DNA of 42,629 nucleotides, from contig JAKAKD010000060.1 of the NCBI GenBank assembly GCA_021824635.1, positions 1 to 42,629 on the forward strand, read 5' to 3'. The stretch's first letter is position 1, and every line of letters starts with the position of its first letter. Position numbers and translations under genes: made by a program. The notes beneath the pieces were generated by a model. That model was not told where the DNA came from. It saw nothing but the letters and a program-made list of their open reading frames with translations, and ran no database searches. This DNA comes from Bacteroidota bacterium. GTDB taxonomy: Bacteria; Bacteroidota; Ignavibacteria; Ignavibacteriales; Melioribacteraceae. Shown piece by piece: positions 26,710 to 35,833 of the stretch.

Positions 26710-27105
26710 ATGAACGTACTGATTTATGGCAAACTTACAGAAGCAAGATTGTTGATTAAAAAAAGTGTTGCCCAGCTAAGCCAGTCTATCAACATTGTCT
26801 CCGCAGAGAACATCTCACAAGTTCTTTTTTCACTCGCCACAAGCTCATTCGATCTAATAATTATTTATGTTGATAATCTAGAGGGGGGGTTCAAAGACAT
26901 AATCTTCCATGCAAAAAACTCTTCGCCGGATGCTTCCATTCTCCTTTTAACATTGTCTGATGAGGAAAAAGTGGAAGACAATTTATTAAGGGATGGAATT
27001 GATTATCGCTTTGGAAAATTTTTCTTGTTTGAAGAATTCATTGATACTATTAGAAAGGTAGCAAATCAAGTCTTGGACGATTCCTATCAATACTCCACAA
27101 TTTAA
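26710..27105 (+). CDS. degenerate (pseudo-)receiver domain protein
   Basis: A 131-residue protein with the length and strand/helix pattern of a receiver but lacking its chemistry. The N-terminal acidic pair is replaced (NVLIYGKLTEAR instead of VLIVDD), and the position of the phospho-acceptor after DLIII is Tyr53, with Asp55 two residues on. The switch Thr81 (LLLTLSD) and the conserved Lys103 (YRFGKFF) remain. It should not be phosphorylated by the usual mechanism and may act as a constitutive binding or inhibitory partner. GAGGA precedes the ATG well. It lies between two intact stand-alone receivers and shares their orientation. That it is an expressed gene rather than a decaying duplicate is supported by the intact frame and ribosome site. 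Confidence 0.75.
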   Translation: MNVLIYGKLTEARLLIKKSVAQLSQSINIVSAENISQVLFSLATSSFDLIIIYVDNLEGGFKDIIFHAKNSSPDASILLLTLSDEEKVEDNLLRDGIDYRFGKFFLFEEFIDTIRKVANQVLDDSYQYSTI

Positions 27106-27126
27106 AAACATTAGAAAATAATTTTT

Positions 27127-27543
27127 ATGCTTATAAAAACTGATAATACCGCACCGAAAAAACTTTTAATAGTTGATGACTCGGCGGAAATACGAAAGGG
27201 ATTAAAAAGATTTGTAGCGGAATTAAGTTCTATTGAACTTGTAGGTGAAGCGGAAGACGGCATTAGCGCATTAGAAATGATTGATAAACTAAAGCCGGAT
27301 TTTGTAACACTGGATATTAAAATGCCAGGACTAACCGGAATAATGACCTTACAGGAAATCAAAAAAAAATATCCGTTAACAACCGTTTTAATGCTAACCA
27401 ATTTTGCTTTTGATCACTACAGGCAGATCTGCAAAAAAGAAGGCGCGGATTACTTTTTTGATAAGTCACACGAATTTGAGCAAATGATAGAAACACTAAA
27501 ATCTCTGTCCGATAATTCTATTCTTAACAAAAAAGCAAATTGA
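27127..27543 (+). CDS. stand-alone receiver-domain response regulator
   Basis: A 138-residue protein with a ten-residue lead and then a complete receiver: KKLLIVDDSAEI (Asp17/Asp18), phospho-acceptor Asp63 in VTLDIKMPGLTG, Thr in MLTNF and Lys113 in YFFDKSHEF. It is most like the receiver at 26213-26578. There is no output domain. Its stop (TGA, 27541-27543) lies five bases before the preferred ATG of the hybrid kinase, so the two are probably translated from one mRNA and the kinase may phosphorylate this protein. The Shine-Dalgarno is weak. Confidence 0.88.
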   Translation: MLIKTDNTAPKKLLIVDDSAEIRKGLKRFVAELSSIELVGEAEDGISALEMIDKLKPDFVTLDIKMPGLTGIMTLQEIKKKYPLTTVLMLTNFAFDHYRQICKKEGADYFFDKSHEFEQMIETLKSLSDNSILNKKAN

Positions 27544-27548
27544 TAAAA

Positions 27549-29411
27549 ATGCAAGAAGAGATAAAAGTAATTTTAATAGATGATGCTGAAGACGCTTTGA
27601 AGATTGAATATCATCTCTCAAAGATTAAAGAGTTTCCAGTCAGCATTTCACATATTGAAAAGTTAGAATATGTCGAAGATTTCTTTTCGCAAAATTCGGC
27701 TGATATTATTCTTATCGCCGTAAAATTTCCAGATTCCGCCGGATTGGATGCTATAAAAAAAACAATAGCCATAGCGCCGTCATTGCCAATAGTAGTTTTA
27801 ACTGATTCTAATGCAAATGGTTTTGCCGTTCAGTCTATAAAAGCAGGCGCTCAAGATTACCTTCTAAAAGATAAAATGGAGAGCGATACTATTAGAAGAT
27901 CTATGCTTTACGCTATCGAACGGAAGAAAAATGAATCGGTAATACGTGAAAGTGAAAAAAGATTTAAGGAGCTGGCCAATCTGCTTCCTCAGGTAGTTTT
28001 TGAAACTGACTTAAATGGAATTATTACTTTTGCAAATGATTCGGCTTTTCAGATCTTCGGTTATTCACATGAAGATCTTTCAAATAATTTATCGGCAATT
28101 CAAATGCTCGCTCCAAGTGAACGGCAAATTGGAATTGAAAATATTTTTAGAGTTCTTAATGGCGAAAATCTAACTTCTCACGAGTACATCGCGTTAAGGA
28201 AAGACGGGTCAACATTTCCGGTTATGATTTTCTCTAATCCCATTGTTAATGAAGGTAGAACCATTGGTTTAAGAGGTGTTATAATAGATATTACACAACG
28301 GAAAGAGGCGGAAGAAAAACTTATTAAACTTTCTCGCGCTGTTGAACAAAGCCCCGCTTCTGTGATTATAACGGATTTAAATGGCAATATTGAATATGTT
28401 AATCCCAAATTTGTTTCGCTCACCGGTTTTACATTAGAAGAAGTAAAAGGTAAAAATCCAAGATTTCTTAAATCGGGATTCACAGCAAAAGAAGAATATG
28501 CAAATCTTTGGTCAACTATAAAATCAGGAAACGAGTGGAAAGGTGAATTTCATAACAAGAAAAAAAATGGAGAGCTTTATTGGGAATCAGTTTCCATTTC
28601 ACCAATCATTGACAGTAACGGAACTATCATTAATTATCTAGCGGTAAAAGAAGATATTACCGAAAGAAAACTTTTTGAAAGAGAACTAATCACAGCGAAA
28701 GAAAAAGCGGAACAATCGGATAAACTTAAAACCGAATTTTTAGCTCAAATGTCACACGAAATTAGAACTCCACTTCATGCAATGTTAAGTTTTTCAAAGA
28801 TAATTCGAGAAGAGGCAAGTAAACGTGGATACGTAAATAAAGATACCGCACGCAGTTTTGACGGAATAGATGTTTCTGGCAAAAGGATCATACGCACAAT
28901 AGATTTAATTGTAAACGTATCTCAGATACAAACCGGAACTTATGATTATACACCGCAAATAATTGATATATACAAAGAAATTCTTTCTGCTGTACATCAA
29001 GAATATTTGCATGACGCACAAAAATCAAATTTAGAATTTAACCTCACAAAGGAAGAGTGCGACCTTTTTGTTTTAGTGGATAGATATTCAGTTCGTCAGA
29101 TTATTGAGAATCTTGTAGATAACGCAATCAAGTTTACAAAAAAAGGAGCCGTAAATATTTCGGTAGGAAGAAACAAAGAAGAAAAATTATACGTGAAAAT
29201 CAGCGATACAGGCATAGGAATGTCCAAGGAATATTTACAAAAAATATTTACGCCTTTTTCACAGGAAGAACAGGGCTATTCACGTTCATTCGATGGCAAC
29301 GGATTGGGACTAGCCCTAATTAAAAAATATTGTGATCTGAATAAAATTTCGGTTATTGTCAAAAGCCAAAAAGGATCTGGAACAACTTTTACTCTAACTT
29401 TCACAAAATAA
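27549..29411 (+). CDS. hybrid kinase: pseudo-receiver, two PAS domains, HisKA and HATPase
   Basis: About 620 residues from ATG 27549 (a TTG at 27540 would add three). The N-terminal receiver-like domain (about 4-118) keeps Asp11/Asp12 (ILIDDAED), the switch Thr (VVLTDS) and Lys107 (YLLKDK), but the phospho-acceptor position is Ala57: the strand reads IILIAVKFPDSAG where LDLSLPDSSG is expected. PAS domains follow at about 127-255 and 262-378 (SGNEWKGEFHNKKKNGELYWE). The core has phospho-acceptor His403 in LAQMSHEIRTPLHA, N-box NLVDNAIKFT, G1 DTGIGMS and GNGLGLAL. No transmembrane segment. The last PAS plus core is closely similar to the C-terminus of the next kinase. Confidence 0.9.
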   Translation: MQEEIKVILIDDAEDALKIEYHLSKIKEFPVSISHIEKLEYVEDFFSQNSADIILIAVKFPDSAGLDAIKKTIAIAPSLPIVVLTDSNANGFAVQSIKAGAQDYLLKDKMESDTIRRSMLYAIERKKNESVIRESEKRFKELANLLPQVVFETDLNGIITFANDSAFQIFGYSHEDLSNNLSAIQMLAPSERQIGIENIFRVLNGENLTSHEYIALRKDGSTFPVMIFSNPIVNEGRTIGLRGVIIDITQRKEAEEKLIKLSRAVEQSPASVIITDLNGNIEYVNPKFVSLTGFTLEEVKGKNPRFLKSGFTAKEEYANLWSTIKSGNEWKGEFHNKKKNGELYWESVSISPIIDSNGTIINYLAVKEDITERKLFERELITAKEKAEQSDKLKTEFLAQMSHEIRTPLHAMLSFSKIIREEASKRGYVNKDTARSFDGIDVSGKRIIRTIDLIVNVSQIQTGTYDYTPQIIDIYKEILSAVHQEYLHDAQKSNLEFNLTKEECDLFVLVDRYSVRQIIENLVDNAIKFTKKGAVNISVGRNKEEKLYVKISDTGIGMSKEYLQKIFTPFSQEEQGYSRSFDGNGLGLALIKKYCDLNKISVIVKSQKGSGTTFTLTFTK

Positions 29412-29628
29412 ATCCCGCTGAATTTTGAATAAATAATTTTTTGTTTTTAGACATTCCGTGGATTATAATTATATTCTTTTCAAATTTTCCCAATTGATTA
29501 GCAAGAAAGATTAGTTAAGAATAATTAAGACTATCTGTACATGTAGTTAACCATTAAAAGCAACCATTTAATGATATTTGTTTAACACAGTTATTAAATT
29601 TTATTCTCCGGGTTAAGAAACAGTTTTT

Positions 29629-32388
29629 ATGAGAGATGAAGTAAAAAATAAGTCAGAGTTAATTAAAGAGCTGCAAATTCTGCGTAGAAAAGTTAATTCT
29701 CAAGAAAAGGCTTTGAATAGATATAAGTCCAGCGCAAAAAAGATAAAAGAACTTGGCGATACCGAAGAACGTTACCGGCTAATTTCTGAAAACAGCGGAG
29801 ATGTAATCTGGCTATTAGATCTTGAGACAGAAAAATTTAGTTATGTAAGTCCGTCAGTAGAAAAACTCCGGGGATTCACACCCGAAGAAATTATGAAACA
29901 AACCATAAAAGACGCTCTTACAGATGAATCTTTCAATTTTGTGTTGAGTGTATTGCCTTCCCGTATATCAGCTTTTGAAAACGGTGACGATTCTGCGCGT
30001 GTGCTAATCAACGAAGTTGATCAGCTTCATAAGAATGGTTCTATTATTCATACCGAAGTTGTAACTACATTGTTGATGAACAAAAAAAATCGTGTCCATC
30101 AGATTCTAGGAGTAACACGCGACATCACCGGGCGTAAAAAAGTAGAAACAGAACTGCAAAAAAGCGAAGAGCGTTTTAGAAAACTCTTCGAAGAAGATCT
30201 TGCCGCAAATTTCATCTCTACTGTTAACGGTAAAATTATTATGTGCAATTCTGCTTTTGTTAAAATGTTCAAATACAACTCAGTTGAAGAAGCGCTAGAG
30301 ATTAACAGTTCGAATTTATATCCCGCCCCGGTTAATAGAGATGAATTTTTACAATTATTAAAATCGAAAGGACGAATTGTAAACAATGAAATGACCTTGC
30401 GCCGCCGCGACGGCGAATTGATTAACGTAATTGAAAATGTAATAGGACATTTCGATGATAATGGGGAACTCTATGAAATATCGGGGTACATGTATGATCA
30501 GACAGAGCGTAAGCGTGTTGAAGCGTCCTTAAAAGAAAGCGAAGAGAAGTACCGGAACATATTCTATCTTGCACCTGTTGGCATATATCAATCAACCGTT
30601 GAAGGAAGATTGATTGGAGTAAATGAAAGATTAGTACAAATTCTCGGCTATGATTCCAAAGAAGAATTAATGAAATGCGATCTTGAAACTGATATCTATT
30701 TTAACAAAGAGGATCGGAGCAAAAGCATTCTTAATTACGAAGCCGGTGGAAGTGTTGCCGATCTTGATTTGTGCTGGAAGAAAAAAGATGGAACACCAAT
30801 CTGGATTCAACTAACTGTACAAGCCACCAAAGATTCAACGGGCAATATTCTTTATTTTGAAGGATTTGTTCGCGATGTATCCGAACGAATAGAAGCCGAA
30901 ACAAAACTTAGGGAGAACCAAAAACTACTGAGTACTGTTATAGAGACAATGCCTGTAGGGATATGGTTGATTGACGGCACCGGGAAAATTATGCACGGTA
31001 ACAGCGCGGCTCAGTTAATTTGGGGAGGAATTAAATATGTTGGACCGAGTGATTACGGAGAATATGTAGGATGGTTTGTAAATAATGGTAAGAAGATCGA
31101 GGCTCACGAATGGGGTGCGGCGCGTGTGCTGAAAACCGGTGAGGTTATAATAAATGAAGAAATTGAAATTGAGTGTTTTAATAAAGAGCATAAATTCATT
31201 TATCATTCCGCTGTTCCAATTCGTGGTTCAAATAAAGAGATAGCCGGCGTTGTTGTTGTAAATCAAGATATAACAGAAAAAAAATCTAAAGAGCTACAGA
31301 TTCGAATGCTCTCAAGCGCGGTAGAACAAAGCACTGTGTCTGTTTTAATTACTGATTTGAAAGGACAAATAGAATATGTTAATAAAAAGTTTTTAGAATC
31401 TACCGGATATACGCGAGAAGAAGTGCTGGGTAAAAATCCATCCATTCTCAAATCTGGCTTTACATCTAATAACGAGTATAAAAACATGTGGGAAACAATT
31501 ACTGCAGGCAATGAATGGCGTGGCGAACTTCTGAACAAAACCAAAGATGGAAATTTGTTCTGGGAATTTGAAATTATCTCTCCGATAAGAAATAACTCCG
31601 GCACCGTCACCAACTATCTCGCTGTTAAAGAAGATATCTCAAATCAAAAGAGAATGACAAAGGAATTAATTGCAGCAAAAGAACACGCTGAACATTCCGA
31701 TAATTTGAAAACAGAATTCATAGCTCAAATGTCGCATGAGATCCGCACTCCGTTAAACATACTTCTGAGTTTTTCAAATTTTATAAAAGAGGAGTTGAGC
31801 GATAAGAAACAACTTACGAATGACCTTGAAGAATATTTTTTCAAAGTAGATAATGCCGGTACAAGAATCATAAGAACTATTGAACTAATATTAAACATGT
31901 CAGAGCTTCAATCCGGAAGTTATTCAAACGATCCCAAACCGACCGATATATCCAATGAAATTCTGACTCCAATATATCATAGATTTCATCAACTGGTTGA
32001 TGAGGAGAAACTACAGTTCGAGTTAATAAGGAATGCGGATCCTATACCTTCGAGCGTGGATCACTATTCTGTTGAACAAATCTTCAATCACTTAATCGAG
32101 AACGCAATTAAGTTTACAGAAAAAGGCTATGTAAGAATCTCTGTTGATAAAAACGAAATTGGGAAAGCAGTTGTTAAGATTGAAGACACCGGCATTGGAA
32201 TCGGAAAAGGTTATTTAGAACATCTTTATTCCCCATTCTCACAGGAAGATCAGGGTTACGCCCGTTCATTTGAAGGTAACGGACTGGGATTAGCTCTTGT
32301 TAAAAAATATTGCGATTTGAACAACATTCAAATTAGTGTGCTGAGCAAAAAAAGAGAAGGTTCCGCTTTTACTTTAATATTTCCATAA
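29629..32388 (+). CDS. soluble five-PAS sensor histidine kinase
   Basis: A 919-residue protein without transmembrane helices. It opens with a coiled coil (1-45), then PAS domains at about 47-172, 178-297, 304-423, 428-553 and 560-676, and the kinase core with His703 in IAQMSHEIRTPLNILL. The N-box is HLIENAIKFTEKG, G1 is EDTGIGIG, and GNGLGLALV follows. From about residue 560 to the end it is a clear paralog of the previous kinase: both contain NEYxNxW.TI..GNEW.GE, NYLAVKEDI and FSQE.QGY.RSF.GNGLGLAL. This points to a duplication of a PAS-HisKA-HATPase unit with different sensory front ends. It is separated by 217 nt from the previous gene and is the last of the island. Confidence 0.92.
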   Translation: MRDEVKNKSELIKELQILRRKVNSQEKALNRYKSSAKKIKELGDTEERYRLISENSGDVIWLLDLETEKFSYVSPSVEKLRGFTPEEIMKQTIKDALTDESFNFVLSVLPSRISAFENGDDSARVLINEVDQLHKNGSIIHTEVVTTLLMNKKNRVHQILGVTRDITGRKKVETELQKSEERFRKLFEEDLAANFISTVNGKIIMCNSAFVKMFKYNSVEEALEINSSNLYPAPVNRDEFLQLLKSKGRIVNNEMTLRRRDGELINVIENVIGHFDDNGELYEISGYMYDQTERKRVEASLKESEEKYRNIFYLAPVGIYQSTVEGRLIGVNERLVQILGYDSKEELMKCDLETDIYFNKEDRSKSILNYEAGGSVADLDLCWKKKDGTPIWIQLTVQATKDSTGNILYFEGFVRDVSERIEAETKLRENQKLLSTVIETMPVGIWLIDGTGKIMHGNSAAQLIWGGIKYVGPSDYGEYVGWFVNNGKKIEAHEWGAARVLKTGEVIINEEIEIECFNKEHKFIYHSAVPIRGSNKEIAGVVVVNQDITEKKSKELQIRMLSSAVEQSTVSVLITDLKGQIEYVNKKFLESTGYTREEVLGKNPSILKSGFTSNNEYKNMWETITAGNEWRGELLNKTKDGNLFWEFEIISPIRNNSGTVTNYLAVKEDISNQKRMTKELIAAKEHAEHSDNLKTEFIAQMSHEIRTPLNILLSFSNFIKEELSDKKQLTNDLEEYFFKVDNAGTRIIRTIELILNMSELQSGSYSNDPKPTDISNEILTPIYHRFHQLVDEEKLQFELIRNADPIPSSVDHYSVEQIFNHLIENAIKFTEKGYVRISVDKNEIGKAVVKIEDTGIGIGKGYLEHLYSPFSQEDQGYARSFEGNGLGLALVKKYCDLNNIQISVLSKKREGSAFTLIFP

Positions 32389-32419
32389 TTAACGATCTAC
32401 GCGCTCATTGCTAAATCAA

Positions 32420-34108
32420 CTACAGTTCAAACATCATTTGTAGATATGCATAGCTTGAGTTATTAGGTATATCCCGCGTTATATTTTTATTCATCACTTC
32501 CCTCAAAATAAAATCGAAAACTACTTTGCGTACGGGCTCATATCTCAAATCAAACGTAAAAGTATTTGTATTAATTCTTTCTCCGTCAAGAAATTCTATC
32601 CGCATGGGATCTATTCCGTCGCGATGTGCAACAAACGCGTCGCCGCCGGCATTAAACGAGAGGTTCCCTTGTGAATCATAAATATTTTGACCGTGGCGAA
32701 CATATTGATATTCAAAGTTGAATCGGATCCATTCATTTACATTATATGAAATGCGTGTAAAAATTTCATCTGAGTTTGGACCAATTCTATGACCGAGAAT
32801 CTGATTCCATGCAGTATAAGTATCTTTTGGATTTGAATGAGAGTAAACATACGGACGAATACGTGTGTATTCTAATATTACCGATAAATCATTGATCGAG
32901 AAAGGTGAATACCAAAACACACTAAATTGATATCCGGTTTTATTGATGTAGCTTGAAAAATCCTGCAAGTTGCCTAGAGGATCATCGTCTAAAAAGTAAG
33001 TGCCTTGTATTTCCACATCTTTAATGAAATGTGTTTGAAAATCCAGCCAAAGGGCTCCGTTGTCTCTATCCTGCAGCGACATCTCTTCGAATTTATAAAA
33101 GGCGAATGGATTTAAATATGCTAGATCCATTCCTCTTCCCGAATAAATTATGTTTTCGCCAACTCCGAACTCGATCAAATTATCGAAATGAAGTTTAAAA
33201 CGATTCATTGCGATAAACTTGGTGTAATTTAGTGAGTGGTCAATATTATAAACACCTGCAGTAGATGCATGCAAAGAAGTGAAACTGAACACGCCGTAAT
33301 TGAAATCTACTTTCAAAAAATCCAGTACGGGATGATCGCCGGATAAAACTAATTTGCTTCCGTAACCGTAACCAAATTTAATTTTCTCCCGCCCTATTTG
33401 AAAAGCAAGCGACATATCTTTAGCAGGTTCAGTGTAATACCGCAGGTATCCTTCTGTAAAATCATAGTTGCCGATATTTTCTATATTCTCTACATATTTA
33501 AAATTATATGTCAAACGTGGATCGAGTGTTGTAGCAAAACTCGAAGAACCGCTTACACCTCCTTTTTGAACAGTTAAACTATAGCCGAGTTTTTCAAAAA
33601 GTGTTCCGCGAAAGCGAAAACCAATATCATACAGCCACGAGTTATTTACAAACGGTTTGAAATTCTGCCCGTATATTGCTCTTCCCATTACATTCAAATA
33701 ATAATTGGCGCTTTCTCCGCGGTAAGCGTAAACGTATCTTACTTTGTCTGATAAAAAATCGCTACCATTCTTTGAAAAGCCCGCCTTACTGCCAAACATC
33801 TGATAAGTATTCGTACTATCTGCGGCTTCATCGTAAAATTCTTCTTGAAATTTTTTGAGCAGCTTTTTTTCTGTTACAGTCAATTCGTCTATCCTTTTCG
33901 AAATCAATTCAAGATCTTTTGTAACTTCTGCTCTCGACATGCTTGGATTATCATCGTGTATGAAAGCAAGAATATTTTTTACACTCATTTCTTTAATGAA
34001 CGTGTAAACCTGATGATCAATAGGAACATTTTCCTGCTGGGCGGTTAAGCAAGAAGCAAGAAGTAAGAAATAAGAAGTAAATAATATTTTGGAGAAGATT
34101 TTATTCAT
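32420..34108 (-). CDS. Wzi-like (capsule assembly family) outer-membrane beta-barrel protein
   Basis: About 562 residues from the ATG at 34108, with a signal peptide to about residue 24 (ends CLTAQQ). An N-terminal helical segment (VYTFIKEMSVKNILAF, then MSRAEVTKDLELIS and TEKKLLKKFQEEF) is the plug-like region seen in Bacteroidota Wzi-family proteins. The rest is rich in alternating aromatic strands and ends YAYLQMMFEL, with a terminal aromatic-hydrophobic strand as in outer-membrane barrels. Wzi of E. coli binds capsular polysaccharide; no capsule genes are seen here. An ATG at 34141 would overlap the transporter gene and leave a charged tail before the signal peptide, so the later start is chosen. 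It lies seven nt after the transporter stop on the same strand. Confidence 0.62.
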   Translation of the reverse strand: MNKIFSKILFTSYFLLLASCLTAQQENVPIDHQVYTFIKEMSVKNILAFIHDDNPSMSRAEVTKDLELISKRIDELTVTEKKLLKKFQEEFYDEAADSTNTYQMFGSKAGFSKNGSDFLSDKVRYVYAYRGESANYYLNVMGRAIYGQNFKPFVNNSWLYDIGFRFRGTLFEKLGYSLTVQKGGVSGSSSFATTLDPRLTYNFKYVENIENIGNYDFTEGYLRYYTEPAKDMSLAFQIGREKIKFGYGYGSKLVLSGDHPVLDFLKVDFNYGVFSFTSLHASTAGVYNIDHSLNYTKFIAMNRFKLHFDNLIEFGVGENIIYSGRGMDLAYLNPFAFYKFEEMSLQDRDNGALWLDFQTHFIKDVEIQGTYFLDDDPLGNLQDFSSYINKTGYQFSVFWYSPFSINDLSVILEYTRIRPYVYSHSNPKDTYTAWNQILGHRIGPNSDEIFTRISYNVNEWIRFNFEYQYVRHGQNIYDSQGNLSFNAGGDAFVAHRDGIDPMRIEFLDGERINTNTFTFDLRYEPVRKVVFDFILREVMNKNITRDIPNNSSYAYLQMMFEL

Positions 34109-34115
34109 ATCTTTT

Positions 34116-35420
34116 TTACGCTTCCACGTTTTTAGGTGCAAAAAATTTATTAAAAAGAAGCAGACCTATTATAGTCGCCACTCCAATCATACTAAAGATT
34201 ATCCAAAGCATGGTTGGATTTTGTAAATTATCTACAAAGTGAACATAAAGATTAGCGCCAAGTATTCCGCCAATTCCGCTGCCAAGAACTCCGTACAAAA
34301 ACGAATAACCAAGATAGAGCGCTTTTTTATCTTCCGGCGCAATTAATCCTACATAACTTATAAATTTTGGATGAGCTGTCATTTCACCAATTGAAAACAC
34401 TATCATACCGGCGATGAAGACAAACGGATGGCTTGATATTGCAAGAATTCCAATTCCGATTGTTCCCAAAGAAATTCCAAAAATCATTGTTGGCAAAGCT
34501 TTTTTATTTTTAACAATATTGGAAACAAATAATTGTAGAAGAATTATCGTTCCGCCGTTAATTACGGTAACATGTTCAACATCAAATTTCCAATTTGGAT
34601 TCGAAACAAAAACAGAAAGAATTGAATTCACAAAATTATTTACCGGAGTTTTATCAACGTAATCTTTCATATACCAAAGGACAGTATCAAATTGCTGGAA
34701 ATATAAAACCCAAAAACCGGAATAGATAACAATCATCAGAACAAAACGGAAATCTTTCAAAACAAATAGCGCCTCTTTTAATACTTGCGGAATTGATTTT
34801 GTATTTACCGGTTTAGGCGGTTCCTTGTAAACAAAAAAGTTAAGAATAAGAAGCCAGCCGGTTCCAATAGCCGCCATTATAAAAATGTAAGACCACGACA
34901 TTGATTTGAGCCACGGAATAAGAATCAGCGGAAAGATAAACGCGCCAAGATTGATTGACCAGTAATAAATTCCAAATGCCAATGTTGAGTTTGTTTTATC
35001 TGTACTGCGTGCAATTGTTCCGGAAATTATCGGCTTGAAAAAACCCGCTCCCACAACCATAAAAATCAAGCTTGCAAATACCAGAGAGTATGCTGTTGCC
35101 ATGCTTGTAAGAAAGTAACCAAAACTCATCACTGCGAATGCAAACATTAGCGTTTTACGGTAGCCAAATCTATCTGCAATTGCACCGGAAAGAATTGGAA
35201 GAAAATACAAAAGCGGCGTAATTGTACTTTTGATTACACCAACACTTTGTTTGGAAAATCCGAGTCCGCCTTCGTTTGTGCTCAGAACTAAATAAACCGA
35301 AAGTACAGACATAACTCCGTAATACGAACCCCGCTCAAAAAATTCCATTACTATTACTGTCCAGAAATTTTTCGAGAAAGAACGGAAGATTGATTTTTTA
35401 ACTTCGTGAGTTTGGTTCAT
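34116..35420 (-). CDS. MFS transporter of the POT/PTR2 (proton-dependent oligopeptide) type
   Basis: A 434-residue inner-membrane protein with about 10 to 12 transmembrane helices. TM1 contains EFFERGSYYGVM (Glu26, Glu29, Arg30, Tyr33, Tyr34), the E-x-x-E-R-[FG]-x-Y-Y-G motif of proton-coupled peptide symporters, and GIYYWSINLGA matches the second family signature (F-Y-x-x-I-N-x-G). The loop after TM2 reads GAIADRFGYRKTL, the general MFS motif. Substrates are likely di/tripeptides or related compounds, but length and gaps differ from classical POT members, and a broader MFS assignment remains possible. AGG lies before the ATG. The Wzi-like gene follows it after seven nt. It diverges from prfC across a 413-nt gap. 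Confidence 0.8.
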   Translation of the reverse strand: MNQTHEVKKSIFRSFSKNFWTVIVMEFFERGSYYGVMSVLSVYLVLSTNEGGLGFSKQSVGVIKSTITPLLYFLPILSGAIADRFGYRKTLMFAFAVMSFGYFLTSMATAYSLVFASLIFMVVGAGFFKPIISGTIARSTDKTNSTLAFGIYYWSINLGAFIFPLILIPWLKSMSWSYIFIMAAIGTGWLLILNFFVYKEPPKPVNTKSIPQVLKEALFVLKDFRFVLMIVIYSGFWVLYFQQFDTVLWYMKDYVDKTPVNNFVNSILSVFVSNPNWKFDVEHVTVINGGTIILLQLFVSNIVKNKKALPTMIFGISLGTIGIGILAISSHPFVFIAGMIVFSIGEMTAHPKFISYVGLIAPEDKKALYLGYSFLYGVLGSGIGGILGANLYVHFVDNLQNPTMLWIIFSMIGVATIIGLLLFNKFFAPKNVEA

Positions 35421-35833
35421 ATTAACCTATTATTTTTGTGGGTTGATATTATATTAGCCGAAACAAAGTTAAAATTATATTTGGAAAGTTGCTGAAAGTA
35501 AAATCAATAGACCACAGATCATTCATTTAAAATGATTCTGATTTAGATGGACAGTATGTGGTGATCGGCTTTGTCTGCTATGACTATCGGGAGCTGATTT
35601 GAAACATCTTCCAGATTTGCATGCTCTTATCAATCCCAATTAGAGAGTTCTTCCTTCTGATTTGGTTGTATTATTTTCTTATTTCAAACTGATTCCGCAA
35701 TACCTTATATTTGACCCATGAATTTTGAACAACATCATATTAATCGTCCAATTTGAGATTAACCGGCTTTTTCTAAGCCCTCCTTGTGTATTATCCAAAA
35801 TTTTAATCAACTAAAAATATTATTGGGAAATAA
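35421..35833. other. 413-nt gene-free gap between divergent transporter and prfC genes
   Basis: No supportable coding frame was found. It should hold the two divergent promoters. Small items seen: ATCATT-7 nt-AATGAT inverted repeat near 35518-35536; TATATTTG (fits TAnnTTTG) near 35706 without a good -33 partner; and a short GGCTT-tttct-AAGCC hairpin at 35765-35779, about 55 nt before the prfC ATG. None is convincing on its own. Confidence 0.4.

Noticed and set aside
34109..34141. Upstream ATG for the Wzi-like protein
   Set aside because: It overlaps the transporter gene and puts a charged tail before a good signal peptide.
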